From: Acidobacteria bacterium 28-1
GTDB lineage: Bacteria; Acidobacteriota; Blastocatellia; Pyrinomonadales; Pyrinomonadaceae
DNA length: 64,000 nucleotides
NCBI GenBank assembly: GCA_002050365.1
Contig: MWYZ01000052.1
Coordinates: 1 to 64,000, forward strand
Direction of reading: 5' to 3'
Shown: positions 24,031 through 31,744 of the stretch, one piece after another
How positions within the stretch are numbered: the first letter of the stretch is position 1
How the letters are laid out: every line of letters starts with the position of its first letter
Translations under genes and position numbers: made by a program
Notes under the pieces: model-generated
Databases searched by the model: none
The model's input: only the letters and a program-made list of their open reading frames with translations
What the model was told of the DNA's origin: nothing

Positions 24031-25359
24031 TTATGAAAAACCGGCGAATTTTACTTGTTCACCTGTCAAAGTCGAATGAATGCCTTGCGCCGCGAGTTTT
24101 CCCATTTGCGAAGCGTCAACCGCTTCCGCGCCGCCGTTGACGCAATCGCCGCCCGCGAAGATTTTCGGGTTTGATGTTTGCATCAATTCATTGACGACGA
24201 CGCGACCTTTTTCGTCGGTTGCAACGCCGGCGACCGATTCAAAAAATGAATGTTGTTTTTGCTGTCCGATAGCTTTGATAACCATATCGCACGGAATATC
24301 AAAAATTTGATTCGAACCGTCCGTTTTCTGACAGCGCAACGCCGAAACAGAATTGTCGCCGACGATTTCAATCGGCGCGGTTTGCCAAACAAATTCAACC
24401 GCGTCCTTTTTCGCCAATTCGTATTCGTACGCGTAAGCTGAAATGTCTTTTTCCGTGCGGCGGTAAATCATTAAAACTCTTTCCGCGCCCAATCGTTTGG
24501 CTTGCGTGACGGCATCAATCGCCGTGTTGCCCGCGCCGACGACCGCGACTGTTTTTCCGAGCGGAACGCGTCTCCAATCGCGCGTTTTGATTTGTTCGAT
24601 AAAATCCAGCGCGTCTATTACGCCGTTTAAATTTTCTCCCGAAACGTTCAGTCGGTTGGTTGCGCCGAGTCCGATGCCCAGGAAAAGCGCGTCGTGTTGA
24701 TTTTGTAACTCTTCAAATGAAACATCGCGCCCGATTTCCGTATTTAATTTGAATTCAACACCAAGTTTCGCAACCTGCTTGGCTTCTTCCACCGAAACCG
24801 TTTGCGACATTTTGTATTCCGCCATTCCGTAAGTGTCGAGTCCGCCGGGCAGAGATTTTTTATCGAAAATCGCAACCTTGTAACCGAGCCTTGCCAAATA
24901 AGTCGCGCACGAAAGTCCCGCCGGACCCGAACCGATGATGCCGACGGATTTGCCGTTCGGCGCACCCGCTTTGAAAATTTCCTTTTCGTTCCGCATCGCG
25001 TAATCGGTCGCGTAACGTTGCAGCCGACCAATTTGAATCGGCGCATCCATTAAAGTTTTCTCGACGCACGCGCCTTCGCACAAAACATCTACGGGACAAA
25101 CCCGGGCGCAAGTCGCCCCAATCGGATTCGCGTCGAAAATCACCCGCGCCGAACCCAAAAGATTTCCCGATGCGATTTTTTTGATAAAAGACGGAACGTC
25201 AATATGCGTCGGGCAAGCGTGAATGCAAGGCGCGTCATAGCAATAAAGACAGCGATTCGATTCGAGAACGGCTTCGGCTTCGTTAAGCGGTGGCGCGATT
25301 TCGCGGAAGTTGCGTTCAATTTGTTCGATGTTAATGGGTGAATCGTGTATTAATGACAT
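24031..25359 (-). CDS. preT: Dihydropyrimidine dehydrogenase, FAD/NAD(P)H subunit
   Basis: About 442 residues. I prefer the ATG at 25359; a GTG at 25368 overlaps the RidA stop. The protein resembles the GltD/DPYD N-terminal half: a cysteine-rich Fe-S region (CLYCYDAPCIHACPTHIDVP and CARVCPVDVLCEGACVE), an FAD motif VGIIGSGPAGLSCATYLARLG, and an NAD(P) motif VAVVGAGNTAIDAVTQAKRLG. The C-terminus has IFAGGDCVNGGAEAVDASQMGK. It passes electrons from NADH to PreA. It follows ridA with no gap. Confidence 0.95.
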   Translation of the reverse strand: MSLIHDSPINIEQIERNFREIAPPLNEAEAVLESNRCLYCYDAPCIHACPTHIDVPSFIKKIASGNLLGSARVIFDANPIGATCARVCPVDVLCEGACVEKTLMDAPIQIGRLQRYATDYAMRNEKEIFKAGAPNGKSVGIIGSGPAGLSCATYLARLGYKVAIFDKKSLPGGLDTYGMAEYKMSQTVSVEEAKQVAKLGVEFKLNTEIGRDVSFEELQNQHDALFLGIGLGATNRLNVSGENLNGVIDALDFIEQIKTRDWRRVPLGKTVAVVGAGNTAIDAVTQAKRLGAERVLMIYRRTEKDISAYAYEYELAKKDAVEFVWQTAPIEIVGDNSVSALRCQKTDGSNQIFDIPCDMVIKAIGQQKQHSFFESVAGVATDEKGRVVVNELMQTSNPKIFAGGDCVNGGAEAVDASQMGKLAAQGIHSTLTGEQVKFAGFS

Positions 25360-25367
25360 AATTTTCA

Positions 25368-25754
25368 CTAAATTTCGGCATCGGCTTCAATCTCAATCAG
25401 CATTTCCGGGTCGATCAATTTTGAGACTTCAACCATTGTTATGGCGGGCATAATCTCACGGAAAAATTCACCGTGCGCTTTGCCGTATTCTTCCCAACGC
25501 GAAATATCCGTTACAAACATCCGAGTCCTGACGATATGTTCAAGTCCCGCGCCGGATGCGTGCAAAGCCCGCTCGATATTCTTGATAATTTGCACCGTTT
25601 GCGCGTAAGCATCATTGATGCCGACGATATTGCCGTTCTCATCGGTCGCGGTTGTACCTGTTACATAAATCCGATTGCCGACACGCACCGCGCGGGAATA
25701 GCCGACGACCCGTTCCCATTTCATTCCCGACGAGTATTTTTGTCTCTCCTGCAT
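25368..25754 (-). CDS. RidA/YjgF family protein
   Basis: A 128-residue RidA-fold protein: YSRAVRVGNRIYVTGTTATD, ALHASGAGLEHIVRTRMFVTD and a C-terminal PEMLIEIEADAEI, with the arginine of the deaminase pocket in VRTRMFV. RidA proteins hydrolyse reactive enamines or imines. Members in pyrimidine operons (RutC type) act on aminoacrylate-like intermediates. It lies directly before preT, so a clean-up role in the same pathway is likely (inference). Confidence 0.9.
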   Translation of the reverse strand: MQERQKYSSGMKWERVVGYSRAVRVGNRIYVTGTTATDENGNIVGINDAYAQTVQIIKNIERALHASGAGLEHIVRTRMFVTDISRWEEYGKAHGEFFREIMPAITMVEVSKLIDPEMLIEIEADAEI

Positions 25755-25889
25755 TTTATTGATGGTAAAAACGAATAACCTTTCACTATTCGTTTTTCGA
25801 TATTCACTTTTATTTTTCCTAATTCGCCACTATTCGCTCGCAAGAATCCGGTCATCCGTCTCTAAAAACTAACCGGAGTTTCGCGATTT

Positions 25890-26372
25890 CTAACTTCGGA
25901 TACTCCAAGGAATCCATCGCGGGACTGTTTTGCAATAATTTTGATATGATTCGCCGAATTTCCGTCTCAATATCGGTTCTTCGTAAAGAATAATAAAGAG
26001 GAAAAAGAAAGCGAATACAATGGATGTGTATTCTAATAGTCGCAATGATTCAAAAAACAATCCCTCGCCGAGAAGTATTGATAAAATCCCGACATACATC
26101 GGATTTCTGACAAAACGGTAAAGCCCGCGCACGACAAGTTCTTTCGGCGGGTCAATCGGAGCCGGCGTTCCTCTACCGACAAAGGTGAAATCCCAAGCGC
26201 ACCAAAAATAAATCGCTACGCCGACTAAGAAAATAAAAATCCCAACGTATCGGAAAACGCCGAGTTGAATCTGCGACGGGACAAAGCGTGAAGACAGCAA
26301 CCAAAACGGCACTAAAACCGTCACCGTTCCCGGCACAAGAAACGTAAAAATTATTGTCTTCAGCAAAACCAT
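25890..26372 (-). CDS. Isoprenylcysteine methyltransferase-like membrane protein
   Basis: About 160 residues from the ATG at 26372, with GGAG just upstream. It has four to five membrane helices and the ICMT/NnrU-type signature LVVRGLYRFVRNPMYVGIL and YEEPILRRKFGESYQNYCKTVPRWIPW. In bacteria such proteins are often annotated as phospholipid or isoprenoid methyltransferases; the substrate is unknown. It lies 18 bp after the beta-ureidopropionase stop, so it is co-transcribed, but no metabolic link is evident. Confidence 0.85.
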   Translation of the reverse strand: MVLLKTIIFTFLVPGTVTVLVPFWLLSSRFVPSQIQLGVFRYVGIFIFLVGVAIYFWCAWDFTFVGRGTPAPIDPPKELVVRGLYRFVRNPMYVGILSILLGEGLFFESLRLLEYTSIVFAFFFLFIILYEEPILRRKFGESYQNYCKTVPRWIPWSIRS

Positions 26373-26390
26373 CACTCCATCTCCGAACTC

Positions 26391-27260
26391 CTAATCCGCC
26401 ACGATTTGCCCGTAAGCATCGGGGCGGCGGTCGCGGAAAAACTGCCAAGTGTTTCGCACCTCACGAATCATATCAAAATTCAAATCGGCAACAACCAACT
26501 CGTCTTTATCACGCGCAGCCTCAGCGACAATTTGTCCGCGCGGGTCGCAGAAATAACTTTGCCCGTAAAATTCGCCGATGTTCCAAGGCGCTTCGTAACC
26601 GACGCGGTTGATTGCGCCGACAAAATAACCGTTGGCGACGGCGTGCGCGGGCTGTTCTAATTTCCAGAGATATTCCGAAAGTCCGGCGACGGTTGCCGAC
26701 GGATTAAAGATAATTTCCGCTCCGTTCAAACCCAAACAGCGCGCGCCTTCGGGAAAATGGCGGTCGTAACAGATATAAACGCCGATGCGGGCAAACGCCG
26801 TGTCGAAACACGGATAGCCGAGATTGCCGGGACGGAAATAAAATTTCTCCCAAAAGCCCGGATTGACGTGTGGAATATGGGTCTTGCGATATTTACCTAA
26901 ATACTTTCCGTCGGCGTCAATCACTGCCGCAGAATTATAATAAATGCCCGACATTTCTTCCTCGTAAATCGGCACAATCAAAACCATTCCCGTTTGCTTT
27001 GCTACGTCTTGCATCATTTTGACGGTCTTGCCGTCGGGAATTTTTTCAACCGCTTCATACCAGCGCGTCTGCTGTTCGGCGCAAAAATAAGGCGTGGTAA
27101 AAATCTCCTGAAAGCAAAGCATCTGCACGCCTTGTTTGGAAGCGTCTTCAACCATTTTCATTTGGTGGTCTAAGTTTGCTTTTTTGATTTCCTCAATCGG
27201 CGCATCGGTCGGCGCAACATTCGCGGCTTGAATAAGCCCACATTTTATTATTCTTGACAT
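26391..27260 (-). CDS. Beta-ureidopropionase (N-carbamoyl-beta-alanine amidohydrolase)
   Basis: A 289-residue nitrilase-superfamily hydrolase. The catalytic triad is visible: Glu52 in CFQEIFTTPYFC, Lys126 in YRKTHIPHV and Cys164 in YICYDRHFPEGARCLGLNGA. This pattern, with FQEIFTTPYFC and DRHFPEGAR, is characteristic of the eukaryote-like beta-ureidopropionases and bacterial PydC-type enzymes. It would hydrolyse N-carbamoyl-beta-alanine to beta-alanine, CO2 and ammonia, the step after hydA. A ccgcgg repeat arm lies in its leader. Confidence 0.92.
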   Translation of the reverse strand: MSRIIKCGLIQAANVAPTDAPIEEIKKANLDHQMKMVEDASKQGVQMLCFQEIFTTPYFCAEQQTRWYEAVEKIPDGKTVKMMQDVAKQTGMVLIVPIYEEEMSGIYYNSAAVIDADGKYLGKYRKTHIPHVNPGFWEKFYFRPGNLGYPCFDTAFARIGVYICYDRHFPEGARCLGLNGAEIIFNPSATVAGLSEYLWKLEQPAHAVANGYFVGAINRVGYEAPWNIGEFYGQSYFCDPRGQIVAEAARDKDELVVADLNFDMIREVRNTWQFFRDRRPDAYGQIVAD

Positions 27261-27281
27261 AAATTTTCCTCTTTTATTTTT

Positions 27282-27312
27282 AGCCGCGGATTAACGCAGA
27301 TAACGCGGATAA
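27282..27312. repeat. Single arm of the ccgcgg repeat family
   Basis: tagccgcggattaacgcag at 27281-27299 and the following taacgcggat match the 27775-27901 element. It lies 22 bp upstream of the beta-ureidopropionase start and just after the GxxExxY gene stop. Confidence 0.72.
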
Positions 27313-27327
27313 GATTTCAATTTTTAT

Positions 27328-27765
27328 TCAACTTTCCGACAATAAATTTGCTATCAATGATTTATTATTTGTCTGCTGCTTTTTGCGCTGATTGTCAAAA
27401 GCCAATCTTTTAAATTCAGGACGTTGACCGAAATTTAACAACAATCCAACTTCAATCTCTGTCGCCCGAAGATAGTTTAATAATTGTGCCTTGTGTGCAT
27501 CTTGGATTGTCCGAACCGCTTTTAGTTCAATAATCACAGAATCTCCTACAATCAAATCAGCCACAAAGTCTCCAATCTTTTTCCCGCGAAACCAAACAGG
27601 AATCGGAATTTGTTGCCCAACCTTTATTCCTTTTTCCGTTAACGCAATTAGCAAAGCATTTTCATAGACAGATTCCAAAAAGCCAAATCCAAGCTCGTTA
27701 TAAATTTCATAAAATGTGCCGATTATTTTATCGGTCAAATCACGATGTTTTAATGAGTCTTCCAT
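27328..27765 (-). CDS. GxxExxY protein (small PD-(D/E)XK family)
   Basis: A 145-residue member of the GxxExxY family (TIGR04256): GTFYEIYNELGFGFLESVYENAL carries the naming motif, then GDFVADLIVGDSVIIELKA supplies the D...ExK nuclease-like residues, and AQLLNYLRATEIEVGLLLNFG is the usual end. The function is unproven. It splits the catabolic operon between mmsA and the beta-ureidopropionase and is flanked on both sides by copies of the ccgcgg repeat, suggesting they entered together. Confidence 0.92.
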   Translation of the reverse strand: MEDSLKHRDLTDKIIGTFYEIYNELGFGFLESVYENALLIALTEKGIKVGQQIPIPVWFRGKKIGDFVADLIVGDSVIIELKAVRTIQDAHKAQLLNYLRATEIEVGLLLNFGQRPEFKRLAFDNQRKKQQTNNKSLIANLLSES

Positions 27766-27774
27766 ATCTTTTTC

Positions 27775-27901
27775 AGCCGCGGATTAACGCGGATGACGCG
27801 GATTTGAAATCATTTTTAATCTGTTAAAATTTAATTCACCATCCTAACGAATCCATTTTACCTTTTGATTTTATCCGCGTCATCCGCGCCAATCCGCGGC
27901 T
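27775..27901. repeat. Complete ccgcgg element: 127 bp with 29-bp terminal inverted repeats
   Basis: Arms 27775-27803 and 27873-27901 match at 27 of 29 positions (agccgcggattaacgcggat...). It fills the gap between mmsA and the GxxExxY gene, starting 10 bp upstream of the latter ATG. The centre is AT-rich and non-coding. It is the reference copy for the single arms at 22379, 27282 and 29379. Confidence 0.88.
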
Positions 27902-27908
27902 AATTTTC

Positions 27909-29366
27909 TTAGCTCATCCAATTAATTCCCGCTTCTGGATTCCATTTCGTCGTTGTTTTCTTTAATTTTGTCCAAAATTCAATTGAGCTTTTGCCCGTAA
28001 TGTCGTTTGCGCCGAAACGCGATTCGTTCCAGCCGCCGAATGAAAAAGGCTCGCGCGGGACGGGAACACCGATGTTCACGCCAATCATTCCCGCGCTGGC
28101 GTGTTCCATCACATAACGCGCCGCGCCGCCCGATTGCGTGAACACGGAAGCGGCGTTGCCGTATGGATTTTTGTTTTCGATGGCGATTGCGTCGTCCAGA
28201 GTTTCGGTTCGCATAATCGAAATCACGGGACCGAAAATCTCTTCGGTGGCGACGGACATTTCCGGTTTGACGAAATCAATCACGGTCGGTCCGACATACG
28301 TTCCGTTTTCCTTACCCGCGACAACCGCGCCGCGTCCGTCAACTAAAATTTTCGCGCCGCCGCGTTCTGCTTCCGAAATGTAATTTTCGATGCGTTCCTT
28401 CGCCGCACGGGAAATTACTGCGCCGAGATTTATGCCCGGCACGACTTTTCTGGCTTCGTCGCAAATACGTTCGATAATCGGATTGACATCGCCGACCGCG
28501 AGCATCGCCGAAGCCGCCATACAACGCTGTCCGGCGCACCCCGACATCGAAGCCGTGACGTTCGTCGCTGTCATCGAAGGATTTGCGTCGGGCAAAACGA
28601 AAAGATGATTTTTCGCGCCGCCGAGCGCAACACATCGTTTCAAATTATGCGTACTTTGCTGATAGACGAGTTTGGCGACTTTGGTTGAGCCGACAAAACT
28701 GACGGCTTCAATCGAAGCGTGAGCGCAAATGCCTTCGACAATTTCCTTGCCGCCGTTGATGACATTGAAAACGCCGTCGGGAAGTCCTGCTTCCTTCAAA
28801 AGCTCCGCCATTCTTTGAACGGATAAAGGCACGAGTTCCGAAGGCTTCATAATCATCGTGTTGCCCAACACGAGCGCGTTTGGCATCGTCCAATTCGGCA
28901 CCATCAGCGGAAAATTAAACGGTACGATTGAGGCGACCACGCCAAGCGGAAAATGTTCGGTGCGGCATTCTACGCCTCGACTGACTTCCAAAATTTCGCC
29001 CGAAACAAGCTGCGGCATCGAACACGCAAACTCGGTCAACTCGATGCTTTTTTCGACCTCCGCTTTTGCTTCGTCCCAAGTTTTGCCGTTTTCTTCAGAG
29101 ACGAGTTCGGTCAATTCATCAAAATTCTTTTCGAGCAAATATCTATAGCGAAAGAACACTTGAACGCGCTCTTTAATCGGCGTTTTGCTCCACGAATCAA
29201 ACGCATTTTTGGCGGATTCGACCGCTGCGTTTAATTCGTCAATCGTTGACATCGGAACTGCCGACAACAAATTTCCGTCAACCGGCGAAACCACGTCCAA
29301 ACTTTCCGTCGAAGTGCTTTCGACAAATTGCCCGTTATAATAATTTTTAACTATTTTGTATTTCAT
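27909..29366 (-). CDS. mmsA: CoA-acylating (methyl)malonate-semialdehyde dehydrogenase
   Basis: 485 residues from the ATG at 29366 (MKYKIVKNYYNGQFVES), the usual family start; the frame opens 11 codons earlier. Aldehyde dehydrogenase motifs: GVVASIVPFNFPLMVPNW, SFVGSTKVAKLVYQ and catalytic Cys in SGCAGQRCMAAS, with the MmsA-type LGGAKNH and GPTVIDFVKPEMS. It converts malonate semialdehyde (from beta-alanine) or methylmalonate semialdehyde (from thymine or valine) to acetyl-CoA or propionyl-CoA, the last step of the pathway in this window. Confidence 0.94.
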   Translation of the reverse strand: MKYKIVKNYYNGQFVESTSTESLDVVSPVDGNLLSAVPMSTIDELNAAVESAKNAFDSWSKTPIKERVQVFFRYRYLLEKNFDELTELVSEENGKTWDEAKAEVEKSIELTEFACSMPQLVSGEILEVSRGVECRTEHFPLGVVASIVPFNFPLMVPNWTMPNALVLGNTMIMKPSELVPLSVQRMAELLKEAGLPDGVFNVINGGKEIVEGICAHASIEAVSFVGSTKVAKLVYQQSTHNLKRCVALGGAKNHLFVLPDANPSMTATNVTASMSGCAGQRCMAASAMLAVGDVNPIIERICDEARKVVPGINLGAVISRAAKERIENYISEAERGGAKILVDGRGAVVAGKENGTYVGPTVIDFVKPEMSVATEEIFGPVISIMRTETLDDAIAIENKNPYGNAASVFTQSGGAARYVMEHASAGMIGVNIGVPVPREPFSFGGWNESRFGANDITGKSSIEFWTKLKKTTTKWNPEAGINWMS

Positions 29367-29378
29367 AAATTTAATTTT

Positions 29379-29400
29379 TGCCGCGGATTTGTGCGGCAAA
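29379..29400. repeat. Partial ccgcgg repeat upstream of mmsA
   Basis: tgccgcggatttgtgcggca matches the family arm and is itself a short palindrome. It lies 13 bp upstream of the mmsA start. Confidence 0.55.
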
Positions 29401-29405
29401 ATTTT

Positions 29406-29870
29406 TTAATAATTATTCGGATTTTCAATGGTCAGACTTTCCGCTTGTGCAACCTTATTCAATTCATCGTCAGCCGAAACGAAAACGAGCGCGGGCAGAT
29501 TTCTCGATAAACGGTCTTGATTTGTCAGTAAAGCACAAGCGAGTTGAACCGAATCGTAACCACGCAAGGCGTGAATGTCGGCCAACCGCACGGCTTCCCG
29601 AAAAATCGCGTCGGTCAACTTCACTTGAAAAATGTTTCGGTCAAAAACGCGCTGCCAACGAGCAATAGCCTTGGTCGCATAATCGGCAGTCAGAGTTTTG
29701 CCTTTTCTTCTGCGGGAAAGAGCCGCGCAAACTTCGACTTCCGTGATTCGCGCCGCGTAAATTAGATTTTTTGCCGAAGGTCGCATTAAATCGAGAACAA
29801 AGTTTGTGCCTTTCTCTTTGGCAAAACGCTTGACGGTTGCCGAACTGTCGAAATAATATGCCGCCATCAA
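29406..29870 (-). CDS. PIN-domain RNase toxin (VapC family)
   Basis: 154 residues. PIN-domain acidic residues are visible in YYFDSSATVKRF (first Asp), ITEVEVCAALSRR (Glu), LRGYDSVQLACALL (Asp) and FVSADDELNKVA (Asp). Such toxins cleave tRNA or rRNA. It overlaps the preceding antitoxin gene by 4 bp, a normal toxin-antitoxin arrangement. The pair separates the NCS1 permease from mmsA. Confidence 0.88.
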   Translation of the reverse strand: MMAAYYFDSSATVKRFAKEKGTNFVLDLMRPSAKNLIYAARITEVEVCAALSRRRKGKTLTADYATKAIARWQRVFDRNIFQVKLTDAIFREAVRLADIHALRGYDSVQLACALLTNQDRLSRNLPALVFVSADDELNKVAQAESLTIENPNNY

Positions 29871-30127
29871 ATTCTCTCTCTGATTATTTGCTCCGATAAA
29901 GGTTCACCTTCAAATTCAATCGGCTCGATCTCGGCAAACTCTTCATCGGTTTCATCGCACGGCGGAATTTTTTCGATTGCGCCTTTTTGTAAAAGATACT
30001 CGGCAAATTCTTTTTCGCGTTGTTCCAAATCGTCTTTGTCAAGCAGTTGGTTCACGCCTTGCGAAACTTTTTGAATTTCGCCCAAAGGCAATTTTTGAAT
30101 TTCTGTTAAAATCTCTGTCGGTGTCAT
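29867..30127 (-). CDS. Antitoxin partner of the PIN toxin
   Basis: An 86-residue acidic protein: MTPTEILTEIQKLPLGEIQK resembles helical N-termini of small VapB-like antitoxins, and the strongly acidic C-terminus (DETDEEFAEIEPIEFEGEP) would wrap the toxin. The 4-bp overlap with the PIN gene supports the call. No standard DNA-binding fold is obvious. Confidence 0.72.
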   Translation of the reverse strand: MTPTEILTEIQKLPLGEIQKVSQGVNQLLDKDDLEQREKEFAEYLLQKGAIEKIPPCDETDEEFAEIEPIEFEGEPLSEQIIRERI

Positions 30128-30156
30128 TTTTACCTCACTTTGAACTACATTTTACG

Positions 30157-31641
30157 CTATTTTTCTTCTGGAGGGAACGCTTTCATCAAAACCCAATGCA
30201 CGAAAAACGAAACACCGAAGCCGACAAACCATGCGTAATCATACAAAAATCTGAGAGTCGGAATTATGAGTCCAATCCACGCGAAAAAGCAACCCAAAAG
30301 TGTGGCGATAACCGCCCGCCAATTCCAGCCGCTCGCATAACGGTAAACGCCTTTCGTGCGATACAAATCGCCGAGATTCAAATTCTTGTTTCGGATAATC
30401 CAATAATCGGCAATCAAAACTCCGGCAATTGAGCCGAGTCCGCCCGAATAACCGAGCAGCCACGAGAAAATATAACCGCTTGGGTCAGCTAATAATTTCC
30501 AAGGCTGCATCAAAATTCCGACGATTCCAGTTATCAAACCGCCCGTGCGAAAAGAAATCCATTTTGGAAAAGCGTTGGCAAAATCATTGGCTGGGGAGAC
30601 GACGTTTGCCGCAATGTTGACCGACAATGTTGCGACGACAATTGTGAACATCGAAACGGCAACGACGAGCGGCTGTGAAAATTGCCCGACCAATTTCACC
30701 GGATCCCAAAGCTCGTCCGGTTTCATCTGCGGAAACACGACAACTGCCGCCGAAGTTATCAAAATTCCCATCGCGGCGAAGATAACCATCGTCGTCGGCA
30801 AAGCGACGGTTTGCCCGACGACTTGCTCGCGCTGGCTTTTTCCAAAGCGCGTAAAGTCCGGCATATTCAAAGAAAGCGTCGCCCAGAATCCAATCATCGC
30901 CGTCAAGCTGGGAATAAAAATCTTCCAGAATTCGCCCGGCGTTTGAAACTTTCCGGGTTCGTTCAATAAAAATCCAACGCCGCCCGCTTGATACAAAATC
31001 CACGCGAGCAGCACGGCGGTCATCACCAACACGAACGGCGCAGCCCAATTTTCGACGTGCCTCAACAAATCCATTCCGCGATAAATAATAAAAATATTCA
31101 TCGCCCAGAAAATCAAAAACGAAAGCCATTCGGTCAGCGTGTGTCCGCCGATTGCGCCGCCGAGCGCGGTTTGCCAACCGGGAATTATCGCAGCGAAAAA
31201 TGTGTGGATTGCCTGTCCGCCAATCCACGCCTGAATCCCGAACCAGCCGCAAGCGACAATCGCGCGCATAATCGCTGGAAGATTCGACCCGTAAGTGCCG
31301 TAAGCGGCGCGCGCAAAAACCGGAAACGGAATGCCGTATTTCGTTCCCGGATGCGAGTTTAATAAAATCGGCGCAAGCACAATCACATTGCCGAGCAAAA
31401 TCGTAATCAACGCTTGCCACCAATTCATTCCCGCCGAAATCAAACCCGACGCCATCATATAAGTCGGAATGCAGTGCGCCATCGAAATCCACAGCGCGGC
31501 GTAGTTATACGTCGTCCAATTACGATTTTCGACGGCGACGGGCGCGAGGTCTTCGTTGTAAAGCGGCGACGTTTGGATTGACTGCAGCGCTTCCGGCTGC
31601 AATTCGATTCGCCCGTCGGCGTGTTGGATTGTTTCGCTCAT
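30157..31641 (-). CDS. NCS1-family nucleobase (uracil/hydantoin/allantoin) permease
   Basis: A 494-residue membrane protein with about 12 helices. NCS1 landmarks: an N-terminal NRNWTTYNYAALWISMAHCI, PILLNSHPGTKYGIPFPVFARAAYG, ACGWFGIQAWIGGQA, LNMPDFTRFGKSQ and VNIAANVVSPANDFANAFPK. These transporters import uracil, allantoin or hydantoins with Na+ or H+. Its place in the operon argues for uptake of the pyrimidine substrate. It ends 30 bp before the antitoxin gene. Confidence 0.92.
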   Translation of the reverse strand: MSETIQHADGRIELQPEALQSIQTSPLYNEDLAPVAVENRNWTTYNYAALWISMAHCIPTYMMASGLISAGMNWWQALITILLGNVIVLAPILLNSHPGTKYGIPFPVFARAAYGTYGSNLPAIMRAIVACGWFGIQAWIGGQAIHTFFAAIIPGWQTALGGAIGGHTLTEWLSFLIFWAMNIFIIYRGMDLLRHVENWAAPFVLVMTAVLLAWILYQAGGVGFLLNEPGKFQTPGEFWKIFIPSLTAMIGFWATLSLNMPDFTRFGKSQREQVVGQTVALPTTMVIFAAMGILITSAAVVVFPQMKPDELWDPVKLVGQFSQPLVVAVSMFTIVVATLSVNIAANVVSPANDFANAFPKWISFRTGGLITGIVGILMQPWKLLADPSGYIFSWLLGYSGGLGSIAGVLIADYWIIRNKNLNLGDLYRTKGVYRYASGWNWRAVIATLLGCFFAWIGLIIPTLRFLYDYAWFVGFGVSFFVHWVLMKAFPPEEK

Positions 31642-31744
31642 AACTTTTAATTGTCGCTTATTTCCGTTCGTTCACAGGTAAAATTTATGACTGCTTTCAC
31701 GAATTTCCGTTTTGTTGCTTTCGGTTTAGAAATAAACAATCATC

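Noticed and set aside
30584-31492. 302-codon minus-strand open frame within the NCS1 permease region
   Set aside because: It overlaps the permease in another frame and is rich in Arg, Asp and Gly as shadow frames usually are.
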